64,000 bases of DNA, from the NCBI GenBank assembly GCA_031553935.1, contig JAVBKS010000042.1, positions 1-64,000 of the forward strand. The letters are read 5' to 3'. Position 1 is the stretch's first letter; every line of letters begins with the position of its first letter. The notes beneath the pieces were generated by a model that saw only the letters and a list, made by a program, of their open reading frames with translations, was not told the DNA's origin and did no database searches. Source of the DNA: JAISDD01 sp031553935 (lineage in GTDB: Bacteria; Bacillota; Syntrophomonadia; Syntrophomonadales; Syntrophomonadaceae). Both the position numbers and the translations under genes were made by a program. This document shows, piece by piece, positions 54,954 through 63,895 of this stretch.

Positions 54954-56318
54954 ATGTTTCAAAGGCAAGTCTTTCGGCAATACGATATTAGAGGTCAGGT
55001 TGGTGTGGAAATAAATAATGATCTAGTAATTAAGATTGCATATGCGTTTGCCAAACAGGCTTTTATATTTGGAGAAAATCGCATAATTGTTGGCAGAGAC
55101 AATAGATCATCGTCAATCCATTTTCGCGACTTAGTTATTGAAGCTCTGCGTTCTTCGGGAATGGATGTAATCGACATTGGCGAAGTAATAACCCCAATGT
55201 TTTATTTTGCGGCTCATCATTACAAAATTAAAGCCGGAATCATGATTACCGCGAGCCACAATCCCGGGTCAGATAATGGATTCAAACTATTGCTAGATAA
55301 TTCTACAATTTATGGCGATAAAATACAAGAATTAGCTCATATGGTTGAACATGGTGAAAAGCTTATGTCTTCTCGAATTGGATCTATAGCTTATAGAAGC
55401 ATTGAAAAGGATTATGTAACAATGCTTATGCAGCGGATAGAGTTAGGTGAGCGCAAATTAAAAGTCGTAGTTGATTGCGGTAATGGAACTGCCAGCAGCA
55501 TCGCGCCGCAAGTTTTAGAAAAATGGGGCTGTGAAGTAATTAGATTGTATTGTGAGTCAGATCCCAGCTTTCCCAATCATCATCCTGACCCGATAAAGGT
55601 CGAAAATTGCGCAGATCTAATAAAGGAAGTTCTGAGAACAAATGCTGATTTGGGCATAGGATTTGATGGTGACGGTGATAGGTTAGGTGTTGTCGGGCCT
55701 GACGGGAGCTTAATATGGGGTGATCTCTTAATGATACTATTTTGGCGGGAGATTCTGCCAAAGTATCCGGGAACCAATTGCATTGTTGAAGTAAAGTGTT
55801 CGCAATCATTGATAGATGAGATTGAAAAACTGGGAGGCAAAGTCCAAATCTATAAAACCGGTCATTCGCTAATTAAGGCGCGCATGAAAGAAATTAGTGC
55901 AGTTTTTACCGGTGAAATGTCTGGGCATATGTTTTTTGCAGATGAGTTTTTTGGCTTTGATGACGCGATTTACGCGGCAGGAAGACTTCTAAGGATATTA
56001 TCTAATTCAGCCCAAAGTATTACTGATATGTTAGCTAGTATTCCCAAATATTATTCGACTCCCGAGCTTCGAATTAAAAGTAATGATAATGAAAAGTTTA
56101 ATGTAGTTAAGAAAGTAAATAAGCATTTCCAAGATTTATACCCAATAATTGATATTGATGGTGCTCGGATAGTTTTTCCTAATGGATGGGGATTAGTTAG
56201 AGCATCGAACACTGGTCCTGAGCTAATAGCTCGCTGTGAAGGAAACAGTCCCACTGCATTGGCTGCAATCGAAAAAGAAATGTTTGAATATTTGGACTCC
56301 ATCGGTTTGCAGCAATAA
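54954..56318 (+). CDS. phosphomannomutase/phosphoglucomutase
   Basis: This 454-aa alpha-D-phosphohexomutase has the phosphoserine loop TASHNPGSDNGFK, the metal loop GIGFDGDGDRLGVVG, a sugar-binding loop (GEMSGHMFF) and a C-terminal phosphate-binding domain (RASNTGPELIARCEG). It interconverts hexose 1- and 6-phosphates for cell-surface sugars. The adjacent convergent glycosyltransferase (56410) would be a user of such precursors. GGGG precedes the ATG. Confidence 0.95.
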   Translation: MFQRQVFRQYDIRGQVGVEINNDLVIKIAYAFAKQAFIFGENRIIVGRDNRSSSIHFRDLVIEALRSSGMDVIDIGEVITPMFYFAAHHYKIKAGIMITASHNPGSDNGFKLLLDNSTIYGDKIQELAHMVEHGEKLMSSRIGSIAYRSIEKDYVTMLMQRIELGERKLKVVVDCGNGTASSIAPQVLEKWGCEVIRLYCESDPSFPNHHPDPIKVENCADLIKEVLRTNADLGIGFDGDGDRLGVVGPDGSLIWGDLLMILFWREILPKYPGTNCIVEVKCSQSLIDEIEKLGGKVQIYKTGHSLIKARMKEISAVFTGEMSGHMFFADEFFGFDDAIYAAGRLLRILSNSAQSITDMLASIPKYYSTPELRIKSNDNEKFNVVKKVNKHFQDLYPIIDIDGARIVFPNGWGLVRASNTGPELIARCEGNSPTALAAIEKEMFEYLDSIGLQQ

Positions 56319-56349
56319 CAATTCGAAAATCATATATAAACGCAAAACA

Positions 56350-56382
56350 AAGCACCCTAATTCAATGTTCATAGGGTGCTTA
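56350..56382. terminator. bidirectional terminator
   Basis: AAGCACCCTA (56350-56359) pairs perfectly with TAGGGTGCTT (56372-56381). It lies between the convergent phosphohexomutase (ends 56318) and glycosyltransferase (ends 56410) genes and can serve both. Confidence 0.8.
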
Positions 56383-56409
56383 TACTATTGCTATTATGTT
56401 AAATACTGC

Positions 56410-57789
56410 TTAGATATGCTTTATTCCTGAACTGACCGAAGATAAAGCAGGCTTTTGAGCACTGTCGAGTTCACTTTCCAAAGCGGGGATTGCTCCGTCA
56501 CTATCTTCAATAGTATTAATAGATATTCCACGATGATGCATGGTGTGTGCCCAAACGCTCTGATCTTTATGTTTAATTAGTCCCCACAAAGTAACCGGGA
56601 ACCAAGTTAGTCCATAAAAAATATAAGTAATGTAATAGAAATAAGACCGCTTAGGTGCTCCCTCAAGAATTAGCCCGAGCATGGGATACAGATAACCCAG
56701 GAACCCAAACATATACCAAAATACAGGAGCAATCTCGATGAATGGACTGGCAAATAGTGGGGTATCAGATATAAGATTCGCCATTCCTAAAATAAAATTA
56801 AATAACATACACATGATCAAGACGGGCTGAAACAAATATATGGCTCCATCTATAGGATACCAGGTTTTTTCGTTAATGCCTTTTTTTATCAAGGGGATAC
56901 AATAGCGAAAAGCAACGTCCCAATGGCCCTGGAGCCAGCGTGTTCTTTGTTTCCAGGTCTGAGAAAAATAAACCGGCTTTTCATCATAGACTTTGGCATC
57001 ATGTGCCCAGGAAGTTTTAATGCCATTTAGCAAGAGTTTCATTGTAAATTCTAAATCTTCGGTAAGGCAGGTTGCTCCCCAGCCATATTCTTTTAATAAA
57101 TTGTATTCCAAACATACTCCGGTACCGCCTAGAGCATTCGAAAGTCCGCGGTTGTACCTTGCAAGCTGCCACATGCGGTTCATCGACCAGTAGGCAGTCG
57201 CATAGCAAGCAGTTACCCATGAATCATTAGGATTTTTTGTATCCAAATAGCCCTGTATAGATTTATGTCCTTGTTTTAATTTAGAATTCATTTCAGATAA
57301 GAAATTCGAAGAGACTACATTATCGGCATCAAACAAGCAGATTGCGTCATACTTTTCTTCCATATTAAAGAGTTGTTCGAACATCCATTCCAATGCATAT
57401 CCTTTTCCTCTTTGCTCAGAAAAGCGCTCATAGACTTTTACACCTTCAAATCTTGCAATAGCGGCAGTATTGTCATCGCAATTATCGGCAATTACATAGA
57501 TGTCATACAACTCTCGAGGGTAGTTAATTTTTTTAAGACTCTCCAAATGATAACGAATAACTTGCTCCTCATTATGAGCAGCGGTAACTAAGGCAAATCT
57601 CTTTTCCGGTTCTAAATACTTTTCCTCTTTGTGTTTCCACCATCCGGCAACCGATACAAAATAATAGTAGAATAGAATTACTAGAATCAAAAACTCAGAA
57701 AAAGTGGCAACGACCGTAAGTGTGTTAAATAGCCAGCCGTCAAACAAAACTAAGACCCCTTTCGATAAATGTTCAAGATTATTATTCAT
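56410..57789 (-). CDS. processive family-2 glycosyltransferase (membrane)
   Basis: This 459-aa protein has an N-terminal membrane helix, a GT-A catalytic domain (VTAAHNEEQVIRYHLESL, ADNCDDNTA, LFDADNVVSSNFL, TEDLEF) and the processivity motif QRTRWLQGHW, followed by three or four C-terminal helices. This layout matches cellulose/poly-GlcNAc-type synthases. It makes or elongates a surface polysaccharide of unknown composition. There is no obvious strong ribosome site, though an AG-rich tract is present. Confidence 0.92.
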   Translation of the reverse strand: MNNNLEHLSKGVLVLFDGWLFNTLTVVATFSEFLILVILFYYYFVSVAGWWKHKEEKYLEPEKRFALVTAAHNEEQVIRYHLESLKKINYPRELYDIYVIADNCDDNTAAIARFEGVKVYERFSEQRGKGYALEWMFEQLFNMEEKYDAICLFDADNVVSSNFLSEMNSKLKQGHKSIQGYLDTKNPNDSWVTACYATAYWSMNRMWQLARYNRGLSNALGGTGVCLEYNLLKEYGWGATCLTEDLEFTMKLLLNGIKTSWAHDAKVYDEKPVYFSQTWKQRTRWLQGHWDVAFRYCIPLIKKGINEKTWYPIDGAIYLFQPVLIMCMLFNFILGMANLISDTPLFASPFIEIAPVFWYMFGFLGYLYPMLGLILEGAPKRSYFYYITYIFYGLTWFPVTLWGLIKHKDQSVWAHTMHHRGISINTIEDSDGAIPALESELDSAQKPALSSVSSGIKHI

Positions 57790-58297
57790 AGATTGTAAAC
57801 TCTTGCTAAATCAAACCTATTAAAGATTAACAGAAAACTAGCCCTCAAACAACAAATAAATGAGATTTTGTGATCGAAAAAATCCTACAAATAATTACAC
57901 TGCCTGCCTATTATTAACTATTAACTTATATACTATGAAAATATTTAATAATTTCATCGATTTAAAAATTTAAGCATAAAAGTATTCTTAGTGACATTTA
58001 TTAGAATTTAGTTCGTCTATTATTAAAAGAATAAAAACTCCATGGAAAAGAGTTCGGGGAAGCAGTATAAAAATTTTTAATATTTATTTATTTATATATA
58101 TTATTGTTATACAAGTATTAAGACCGACTAATTGATTTTTTGCTTGACAGGCTCAGCTTTTTAGCAAATTTGAGCAACTATTATTTAATTGCATTTTATT
58201 TAAGTTATAAGAGATTGATTTCGATAATATATTGAAGCTGGTGCGAATAATAAGAGAAAATGCCGAAAGATAAGCTCCTTAATAAGATAAAATATGG

Positions 58298-58330
58298 TAT
58301 AATATAGACAGAGGATAAAAGAATGGGGGG
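58298..58330 (+). promoter_or_regulatory. candidate promoter and ribosome site of the PHA cluster
   Basis: TATAAT (58298-58303) preceded by TG one base upstream forms an extended -10; the -35 is weak. GGGGGG (58325-58330) lies 9 nt before ATG 58340. The preceding 57790-58297 is about 500 nt of very AT-rich DNA between divergent genes, in which no gene or clear RNA was seen. Confidence 0.5.
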
Positions 58331-58339
58331 AATAATTTG

Positions 58340-58681
58340 ATGAATAATGACAACTTAGAGAAGAGCTTTAGTGTGGTTGAGTCGAGTATGGAAAAATTCT
58401 GGGATATGTGGCTTTTAGCTTTGGGGAGTTTTTCCTGGTCACAAGAACAAATGGAGAGTGCGATACATCAATACTTAGGTCAACGAAAAATGGAACGTCA
58501 AGAAGCGCTAAAACTGAGTGAAGAGTTGATTAAGCAATCAAAGAAAAATCAGCAGCAATTCCAAAACTTAATTAAGGAAGCAGTTGCTAGCGCTGTTGAG
58601 AGTGTGAATTTTCCTACCTTTAACTATATTGCTGAATTGGGGAAAAAAGTTGATGATTTGAGTAAGAAGGTTAAAGAATAG
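58340..58681 (+). CDS. phasin-like PHA granule protein
   Basis: This 113-aa protein is helical with an aromatic early segment (FWDMWLLALGSFSWSQEQ) and a coiled-coil tail ending in GKKVDDLSKKVKE. It resembles phasin/PhaP-type proteins of Bacillus-like PHA loci. A terminator at 58698 separates it from the PhaR-like gene, which would make this the more abundant product, as expected for a granule coat. TTG 58337 is an alternative start. Confidence 0.65.
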   Translation: MNNDNLEKSFSVVESSMEKFWDMWLLALGSFSWSQEQMESAIHQYLGQRKMERQEALKLSEELIKQSKKNQQQFQNLIKEAVASAVESVNFPTFNYIAELGKKVDDLSKKVKE

Positions 58682-58697
58682 CAATTATGAATTCGGA

Positions 58698-58731
58698 GCG
58701 ATTATGACCTTCTGGTTATAATCGCTTTTTC
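58698..58731 (+). terminator. internal terminator in the PHA cluster
   Basis: GCGATTAT (58698-58705) pairs with ATAATCGC (58718-58725) around a 12-nt loop, followed by TTTTT. It lies 17 nt after the phasin-like stop and 130 nt before the PhaR-like start. Confidence 0.8.
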
Positions 58732-58859
58732 ATTAATTATACTATTCCCGATTTCATTTCGTTCCAAATCTTTGGATCGATCTAAAGAAAATAGTATTTA
58801 CTAGTCCGCTTTCATGATATTTTTAGTGCGAATTAGTATTTAGAAAGAAGTGAAATACT

Positions 58860-59396
58860 TTGAATAAAAAGAAGAACAAGAACAATGTGAATAGCAACTC
58901 GAATCTAAATCACGATGATGTTTCTATTATCCCCGATGTAGTAGAATTATGGAAAAACATGTATTTTCAATCTGAGGAGATGTGGGGTAAGGTTGTCAAA
59001 GAATATATAACTACTTCCAGTTTCCTCAATTCAATTGAAAAAACGCGCAATCAATTGTTAGCAACCTATCAAATGAACAATGAAACTTTGGATAAACTTG
59101 TTGAAAACAACCCCTTTGCAAGCAAGAAAGATATTGCCGGAATTGCAGAATTAGTAATCAGTGTTGAAGATAAAGTAGACAACTTAGATTACCAGCTTTT
59201 AACGCAGATGCAAAGTATGGCAGCAAGTATAATGAAACTAGTAGATTTTCAATTGCAGATTGTTGATGATATAAATAGCATAAAAACTAAGGTGGATGAA
59301 TTATTAATAAAAGTAGATCACAATGATGTGCCTCGTCCGAAGAGAACCCAAGTTCAGAAAAAAAACAAAGTGAACATCACAGATACGAATTCATAG
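58860..59396 (+). CDS. PhaR/PhaE-like PHA synthase subunit
   Basis: This 178-aa helical protein contains SKKDIAGIAELVISVEDKVD (about residues 95-115), strongly reminiscent of the end motif of PhaR and PhaE subunits that activate class IV and III PHA synthases, and WKNMYFQSEEMWGK near its start. The tail is basic. The start is TTG; ribosome site GAAGTG is weak. PhaJ-like and PhaC genes follow within 500 nt. Which of the two classes it belongs to is undecided. Confidence 0.72.
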   Translation: MNKKKNKNNVNSNSNLNHDDVSIIPDVVELWKNMYFQSEEMWGKVVKEYITTSSFLNSIEKTRNQLLATYQMNNETLDKLVENNPFASKKDIAGIAELVISVEDKVDNLDYQLLTQMQSMAASIMKLVDFQLQIVDDINSIKTKVDELLIKVDHNDVPRPKRTQVQKKNKVNITDTNS

Positions 59397-59409
59397 GAGG
59401 GTAATATTT

Positions 59410-59835
59410 ATGGAAGAGCATATCTACAGCGAATTGCAGGTAGGGGAGAGCGCGTATTTCGAAAAAACTATAACCGAAACTGATGTATATATGTACGCAG
59501 GGATAACCGGCGATCTGAATTGGCTCCATGTGAATAAAGTTCGCGCTGAAAACAGCAGATTTAAGCAGCGCATAGCCCATGGAATGTTGTTAATTGGTTT
59601 AGTTTCTAATGTAATAGGAAATCAATTGCCTGGTTCCGGTACCGTTTATGTGGAGCAAAACATGAAGTTTGTCAGGCCTTGCTATATTAACGATACGGTA
59701 AAGGCATATGTTGAAGTACTCGAAATACTACCAAAAGGGAGAGTTAAATTAGCCACCCGATGCTACAATCAAAATGATGAGATATTAATTGATGGCGAAG
59801 CTATAGTAATGCCGCCGCGGGAGAGGGCTAATTAG
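59410..59835 (+). CDS. MaoC-like (R)-specific enoyl-CoA hydratase (PhaJ type)
   Basis: This 141-aa hot-dog-fold enzyme makes (R)-3-hydroxyacyl-CoA from enoyl-CoA, supplying PHA synthase from beta-oxidation intermediates. The hydratase-2 motif YAGITGDLNWLH contains the Asp and His; the usual Pro is Trp here. RIAHGMLLIGLVS follows. GGAGG lies before the ATG, 13 nt after the PhaR-like gene. Position between PhaR-like and PhaC supports the role. Confidence 0.85.
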   Translation: MEEHIYSELQVGESAYFEKTITETDVYMYAGITGDLNWLHVNKVRAENSRFKQRIAHGMLLIGLVSNVIGNQLPGSGTVYVEQNMKFVRPCYINDTVKAYVEVLEILPKGRVKLATRCYNQNDEILIDGEAIVMPPRERAN

Positions 59836-59871
59836 TATTTGTTTCATGGTTTGATTAAGGAGGATAAATCC

Positions 59872-60966
59872 ATGTCGAAAATGAAAGTGCTGACTGGGTC
59901 TCCCCAGGAAGTGGGAGAGAAGTTGCAAGAAAATCTGGATAAAGTAATGGATAATACTGCCAAGTGGGCTGAAATATTGGCATTTGATCCTTTTCCCCAA
60001 ACCGGACTGACTCCAAAGGAAACTGTTTGGAGAAAAAACAAATCCAAACTATATAGATATATTTCACCTGATGGAATTAAACATAGGGTGCCAATACTAT
60101 TTGTTTATGCTCTGATTAATAAAGCATATATTTTAGATTTAACTCCTGGAATGAGCATGATTGAATCATTAGTTAACCGTGGATTCGATGTATATATGTT
60201 GGAATGGGGTGAATTCCAATGGGAAGATCGCAATCTTGGCTTCGGAGATTTAGTTTTTGATTATATTGCTCATGCGGTTCGAAAAGTGTGTCAATTCTCG
60301 CGAATTGATGAATTAACCATGATTGGTTATTGTATGGGGGGAACAATGACCACTATGTACGCTTCATTATTTGATACTCCCAAAATCAAAAACATGGTGT
60401 TAATGGCAGCTCCTATTAATTTCGCTAATTCCGGTATAGCGAATTTGTGGATAAGTGATCCCAGCTTCGATGTTGATAAATTGGTTGATGTTTTTAAACT
60501 AGTGCCAAAACTATTTGTCGATACTGGCGTTAAAATGTTAAATCCAGTTAATAATTTTATAGGGACTTATACCAGGCTTTGGAAGTTGATTGATGAAGGA
60601 GTATCGCCCCATAATTGGAAGGTTCTGAATAAATGGGTTAACGACAATATTAATTTCCCCGGTGAAGCCTACCGCCAATGGATGAGAGATATTTATCAAG
60701 AAAACAAAATAGTTAACCGCCGCTTCCGTATCCGGGAACAGCTGGTTCAACTTGATAAAATTGACTGTCCTTTGTTGGTTATGTCAGGGAAAAACGATCA
60801 TTTAGTGCTACCGCATCAAGCCAATGCTGTGCTTGATTTAGTGTCTTCAGCAGACAAAAGATACAAAGAATTCAATATCGGCCATGGAGGACTAGTATTC
60901 GGGTCAATCGCGAGGAGTAAGGTTTACCCATATTTAGGCAATTGGTTGGAAGAACGAAGCTCTTGA
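59872..60966 (+). CDS. phaC: polyhydroxyalkanoate synthase, class III/IV PhaC
   Basis: This 364-aa short PhaC polymerises 3-hydroxyacyl-CoA. The lipase-like box is GYCMGGT with the nucleophile Cys (about residue 152), Asp lies in SGKNDHLVLP and His in IGHGGLVFGS. Length and sequence match class III/IV synthases, which need PhaE or PhaR; the 58860 gene is the likely partner. ATG 59872 follows AAGGAGG by 6 nt; the upstream in-frame ATG lacks a site. A terminator follows. Confidence 0.93.
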   Translation: MSKMKVLTGSPQEVGEKLQENLDKVMDNTAKWAEILAFDPFPQTGLTPKETVWRKNKSKLYRYISPDGIKHRVPILFVYALINKAYILDLTPGMSMIESLVNRGFDVYMLEWGEFQWEDRNLGFGDLVFDYIAHAVRKVCQFSRIDELTMIGYCMGGTMTTMYASLFDTPKIKNMVLMAAPINFANSGIANLWISDPSFDVDKLVDVFKLVPKLFVDTGVKMLNPVNNFIGTYTRLWKLIDEGVSPHNWKVLNKWVNDNINFPGEAYRQWMRDIYQENKIVNRRFRIREQLVQLDKIDCPLLVMSGKNDHLVLPHQANAVLDLVSSADKRYKEFNIGHGGLVFGSIARSKVYPYLGNWLEERSS

Positions 60967-60990
60967 TAATAAGTGAATGTAAATAAACCG

Positions 60991-61032
60991 ACAGATGGCT
61001 GTATGAAATTAATCATAGAGCCATCTGTTTTA
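60991..61032 (+). terminator. terminator after phaC
   Basis: ACAGATGGCT (60991-61000) pairs perfectly with AGCCATCTGT (61019-61028) around an 18-nt loop and is followed by TTTATT. Confidence 0.85.
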
Positions 61033-61184
61033 TTATGGCTTTAGTCAGTTGAGTACGCGAAGCGTAAGAAACAAAAAACCACCCGCTATGCGGGTGCGCG
61101 TCGGAAGTTATACTAAAAAAACCACCGATCCTTCTATAATAGAGAATGTTCAGGACTCTAATGAAAAGAAGGAAAGGTGATTAA

Positions 61185-61637
61185 ATGGCCAAAAAGGAAC
61201 ATAGTTTATCGCACACAAAATGGTTATGCAAATATCATATAGTATTTACACCTAAGTATAGGCGGAAAGCGATATTCAATCAATATAGAAAGAGCATACG
61301 CGAAATACTTATACAATTGTGTAAATACAAGGGAGTCGAGATAATTGAAGGGAAATTGATGGTAGACCATGTCCATATATTAGTAAGCATTCCGCCCAAA
61401 ATAAGTGTATCAAGTTTTATGGGGTATCTGAAAGGGAAAAGTGCTCTAATAATTGATAGACATGCAAATTTGAAATACAAATACGGAAACCGAAGATTTT
61501 GGGCAGAAGGTTATTATGTTAGCACAGTTGGTCTTAATGAAGCTACAATTGCAAAGTATATCCGAGAACAAGATCAGCATGATATAGCATTAGACAAATT
61601 GAGTGTGAAAGAGTATGAAGACCCCTTTAGGGGTTAG
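61185..61637 (+). CDS. tnpA: IS200/IS605 family Y1 transposase TnpA
   Basis: This 150-aa HUH single-strand transposase has the HUH pair in DHVHILVSIPP and the nucleophile Tyr in the region GYYVSTVGLNEATIAKYI. Length matches the IS200 group. GGAAAGG precedes the ATG; TATAAT at 61135-61140 is a likely -10. The gene appears intact, so the element may still be mobile. Confidence 0.95.
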   Translation: MAKKEHSLSHTKWLCKYHIVFTPKYRRKAIFNQYRKSIREILIQLCKYKGVEIIEGKLMVDHVHILVSIPPKISVSSFMGYLKGKSALIIDRHANLKYKYGNRRFWAEGYYVSTVGLNEATIAKYIREQDQHDIALDKLSVKEYEDPFRG

Positions 61638-61650
61638 TAGGTAGTACAAA

Positions 61651-61753
61651 TGCCCTTTCAAGGGCTTGTAAAAGAGGCAAAGGCAATAGAGGCTTGAACG
61701 AAGTGAAAGCCAGCGTCTTTAGGCGCTGGCCGGTAACAAGCCCTTACAGGGCA
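61651..61753 (+). ncRNA. candidate structured RNA in the IS200 3' region
   Basis: AAGGGCTTGT (61660-61669) is the exact complement of ACAAGCCCTT (61736-61745), and the pairing extends outward through TGCCCT (61651-61656) and AGGGCA. Enclosed are a stem GCCAGCG/CGCTGGC (61709-61715 with 61724-61730) and an alternative GGCTT/AAGCC (61691-61695 with 61707-61711). The result is a closed multi-branch structure between the tnpA stop and the right-end hairpin. Expression is unknown. It could be the remains of a tnpB-type omega RNA, a tnpA regulator or just DNA structure. Confidence 0.45.
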
Positions 61754-61808
61754 AGAGCAAACCACCCGTTGGACGGGTGGTGCTGATTTGCAAGCAAATC
61801 TATTATAA

Positions 61809-63069
61809 TGAACCCAACAAGAGAGACACAAAAAAACAGAAAATAAGCTAAAATAGTGACATGGAAAAAAGAAATCGCTATACAGCAGAATTCAAAGCCA
61901 AAGTAGTAATTGAATTACTCAAAGAAGAATCAACATTAAATCAACTGGCATTAAAATACGAAATTAGTCCGCAAATGCTAAGCCAGTGGAAAGGCGACTT
62001 CATAAAAAATGCGGCGATGATATTTGAACGATCTAAGGATGAGAGTACAAAACTCAAAAAAACGTTAGAAGAAAAAGAAACTCGCTACCAGCAGATTATT
62101 GGACAGATGTCCTATGAAATCGACTGGCTCAAAAAAAATCTGGCCTTAAATAACAGCAGCGAGGTTAGAAAAAAGATGGCTGAGTTTGATAATAAGAAAA
62201 TAAACCTGACTAGGCAGGCAAACTTGCTTAGTGTTAATGGAACCAGCTTATATAGGCAGCCATCCAAAACAAACTGGAGCCAAATAGATTTAGAAGATAT
62301 GCGCCTAATAGATGAAATATACACCAAGTGTCCTTTTTATGGCTATCGTCGTATAACAGCCCCATGCATACAAGAGGGCGCAAAATTAATCGGAAACGAG
62401 TGCAAAGGCTAATGCGAGTTATGGGGCTTAGCGGTATTTGCCCTGCTCCAAATCTTAGCAAAAGACTTCATGCCAAATACGTCCACCCCTACTTACTTAG
62501 AGGATTAACGATTAATCGTTCTGATAGGGTCTGGGCAATAGATCTTACCTACATTCGAATGAGACAAGGATTCATCTATCTATTTGTAATAATTGATATA
62601 TACAGCCGTTACATAGTGGATTATGAGATTAGCACTACATTGGACCGGAGATGGATAATAGAATGCTTAAAACGGGCAATCAAGAACAAGAAGCCGGAAA
62701 TAATTAACAGTGATCAAGGGTCGCAATTCACCAATCCCGAGTATTTAGGACTCCTTAAAGAAGAAGGCATCCAAATCTCCATGAACGGGAAAGGTAGAGC
62801 CTTAGACAACATTTATGTGGAGCGGTTTTTCCGCAGTTTAAAATATGAAGACATTTATATTAGTGAATATGATAATCCCCGATCCCTGCGCAGAGGAATA
62901 AATAACTACATGTCATTTTATAATGAGCAGCGGCTTCATGAGTCGCTCGGTTATAGAGTGCCTGTTGAATTCTACAACCAGGCCAAGATGGAATTAGTAT
63001 CTTAAGCAAAATAATACGGAGGTTGATTAGCTTATTATTTTTATTTTTTTGTCTTGACATCGGGGGTCA
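61809..63069 (+). mobile_element. IS3-family insertion sequence
   Basis: The ends are imperfect inverted repeats: TGAACCCAACAAGAGAGACA at the left and, read inward from 63069, TGACCCCCGATGTCAAGACA at the right, with similarity continuing through an A-rich tract to AATAAGC. The repeat may extend four bases outward (TATA on both sides), so the borders are approximate, and no clear target duplication was found. It carries one transposase frame with a frameshift. Confidence 0.85.
61861..63005 (+). pseudogene. IS3-family transposase, single long frame broken by a 1-nt deletion
   Basis: The first frame (to 62412) holds the helix-turn-helix OrfA part (RYTAEFKAKVVIELLKEEST), a coiled coil and the start of OrfB (FYGYRRITA). 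The second frame, one base back, continues it (HTRGRKINRKRVQRLMRVMG) and carries the complete DDE triad: WAIDLTYIR, NSDQGSQF and NIYVERFFRSL. The switch falls in CCCC at 62360-62363; one additional C restores a 381-residue protein. No standard slippery heptamer lies there, although A-runs near 62131 could serve in relatives. Confidence 0.8.
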
Positions 63070-63232
63070 CTATAGTTTTTCAAAGCTCGAAATTGACAGT
63101 AGATCTTATCTGTTAAAAAACAAACCCACCGAAACTGCAAAAAGGATCTTAAAATTATATAAGTTCCCAGCCTTACCTAACATGATCCCCGAAGAGGATT
63201 TTACATCTTATATCAACAATAATCTCGGCTAG
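63070..63232 (+). pseudogene. unrecognised gene remnant next to the IS3 element
   Basis: From the IS3 right end to a TAG at 63230-63232 the frame reads KLEIDSRSYLLKNKPTETA and then RILKLYKFPALPNMIPEEDF. It looks like a plausible C-terminal segment whose beginning was removed or displaced by the insertion. No family was recognised. A second open stretch in another frame (63233-63458; KKYPCEKCIINLLLHLPF) may be part of the same damaged gene. Confidence 0.4.
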
Positions 63233-63726
63233 TAGTGGCAAAAAATACCCTTGTGAAAAATGTATCATTAATTTATTGCTGCATTTACCGTTTCAACTGA
63301 TAAAGTCAGGAAATATTAATGGATATACAATCCCACTAGATGATCAAACCGCTCAAAACTATCTTAGGAATTGTAGGCGTATCATTGAAGTGAATCTAAA
63401 AATAGCGATAGAATGCACAAAGAAGATTGTTGGTGGCGGTTTTTTATTCAAAGATTAAATGAAAAATATTAAACACATATTTGTATCGCTATGAACATCA
63501 CATTATCCTGAGATAACTTAGTTTTTATGGATAAAGTTGATTGTTATAGTAAAGTTTGTGGAATTCTGTTTAGGGTGAGAGATTTCATTTCAATGAAGCT
63601 TTCAATAGCCAAGTCAATTTACCAGACAGTGCCTGGCAAATTGATTGACAGTTTATACTCACCAAGGCTCTCTTTTGACCTTAGGAGACAGTGCTTGCCG
63701 GATCTATCTATTATTATAAAAATAGG

Positions 63727-63895
63727 CATATCGTTGCTTTTTGGGGATTTTGAATTCTGACTTTAGTCTTTGTTCGGATTTCAGCAATGCTGCCTGGACT
63801 TCTTCTTCAGATCGACCTTCCAGTAACATCATAATTCTGATTACATTTTGAGCACCTTTTTTATAAAGAGCCACAATGACAAATTGTCGTCATCA
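63727..63895 (-). pseudogene. C-terminal gene fragment, minus strand
   Basis: Reading the minus strand, a continuous segment of about 55 codons gives LYKKGAQNVIRIMMLLEGRS, then EEEVQAALLKSEQRLK and KIPKKQRYAYF before a stop. Tandem TGA codons lie immediately upstream, and no start with a ribosome site is present. The composition resembles the C-terminal helices of Rpn-type nuclease proteins, but that is only an impression. 63459-63726 and 63896-64000 hold no gene I can support; CCCTTTCAA/TTGAAAGGG (63952-63988) forms a hairpin. Confidence 0.3.

Larger units (their letters stand above)
61054..61795 (+). mobile_element. IS200/IS605-superfamily element (tnpA only)
   Basis: Similar subterminal hairpins mark both ends: CACCCGC/GCGGGTG at 61080-61096 on the left and ACCACCCGT/ACGGGTGGT at 61761-61781 on the right, each preceded by AAA. 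Between them lie tnpA (61185-61637) and a structured non-coding region (61651-61753). No tnpB is present. Exact cleavage positions are uncertain; this class makes no target duplication. It abuts the IS3 element that starts near 61809. Confidence 0.8.
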
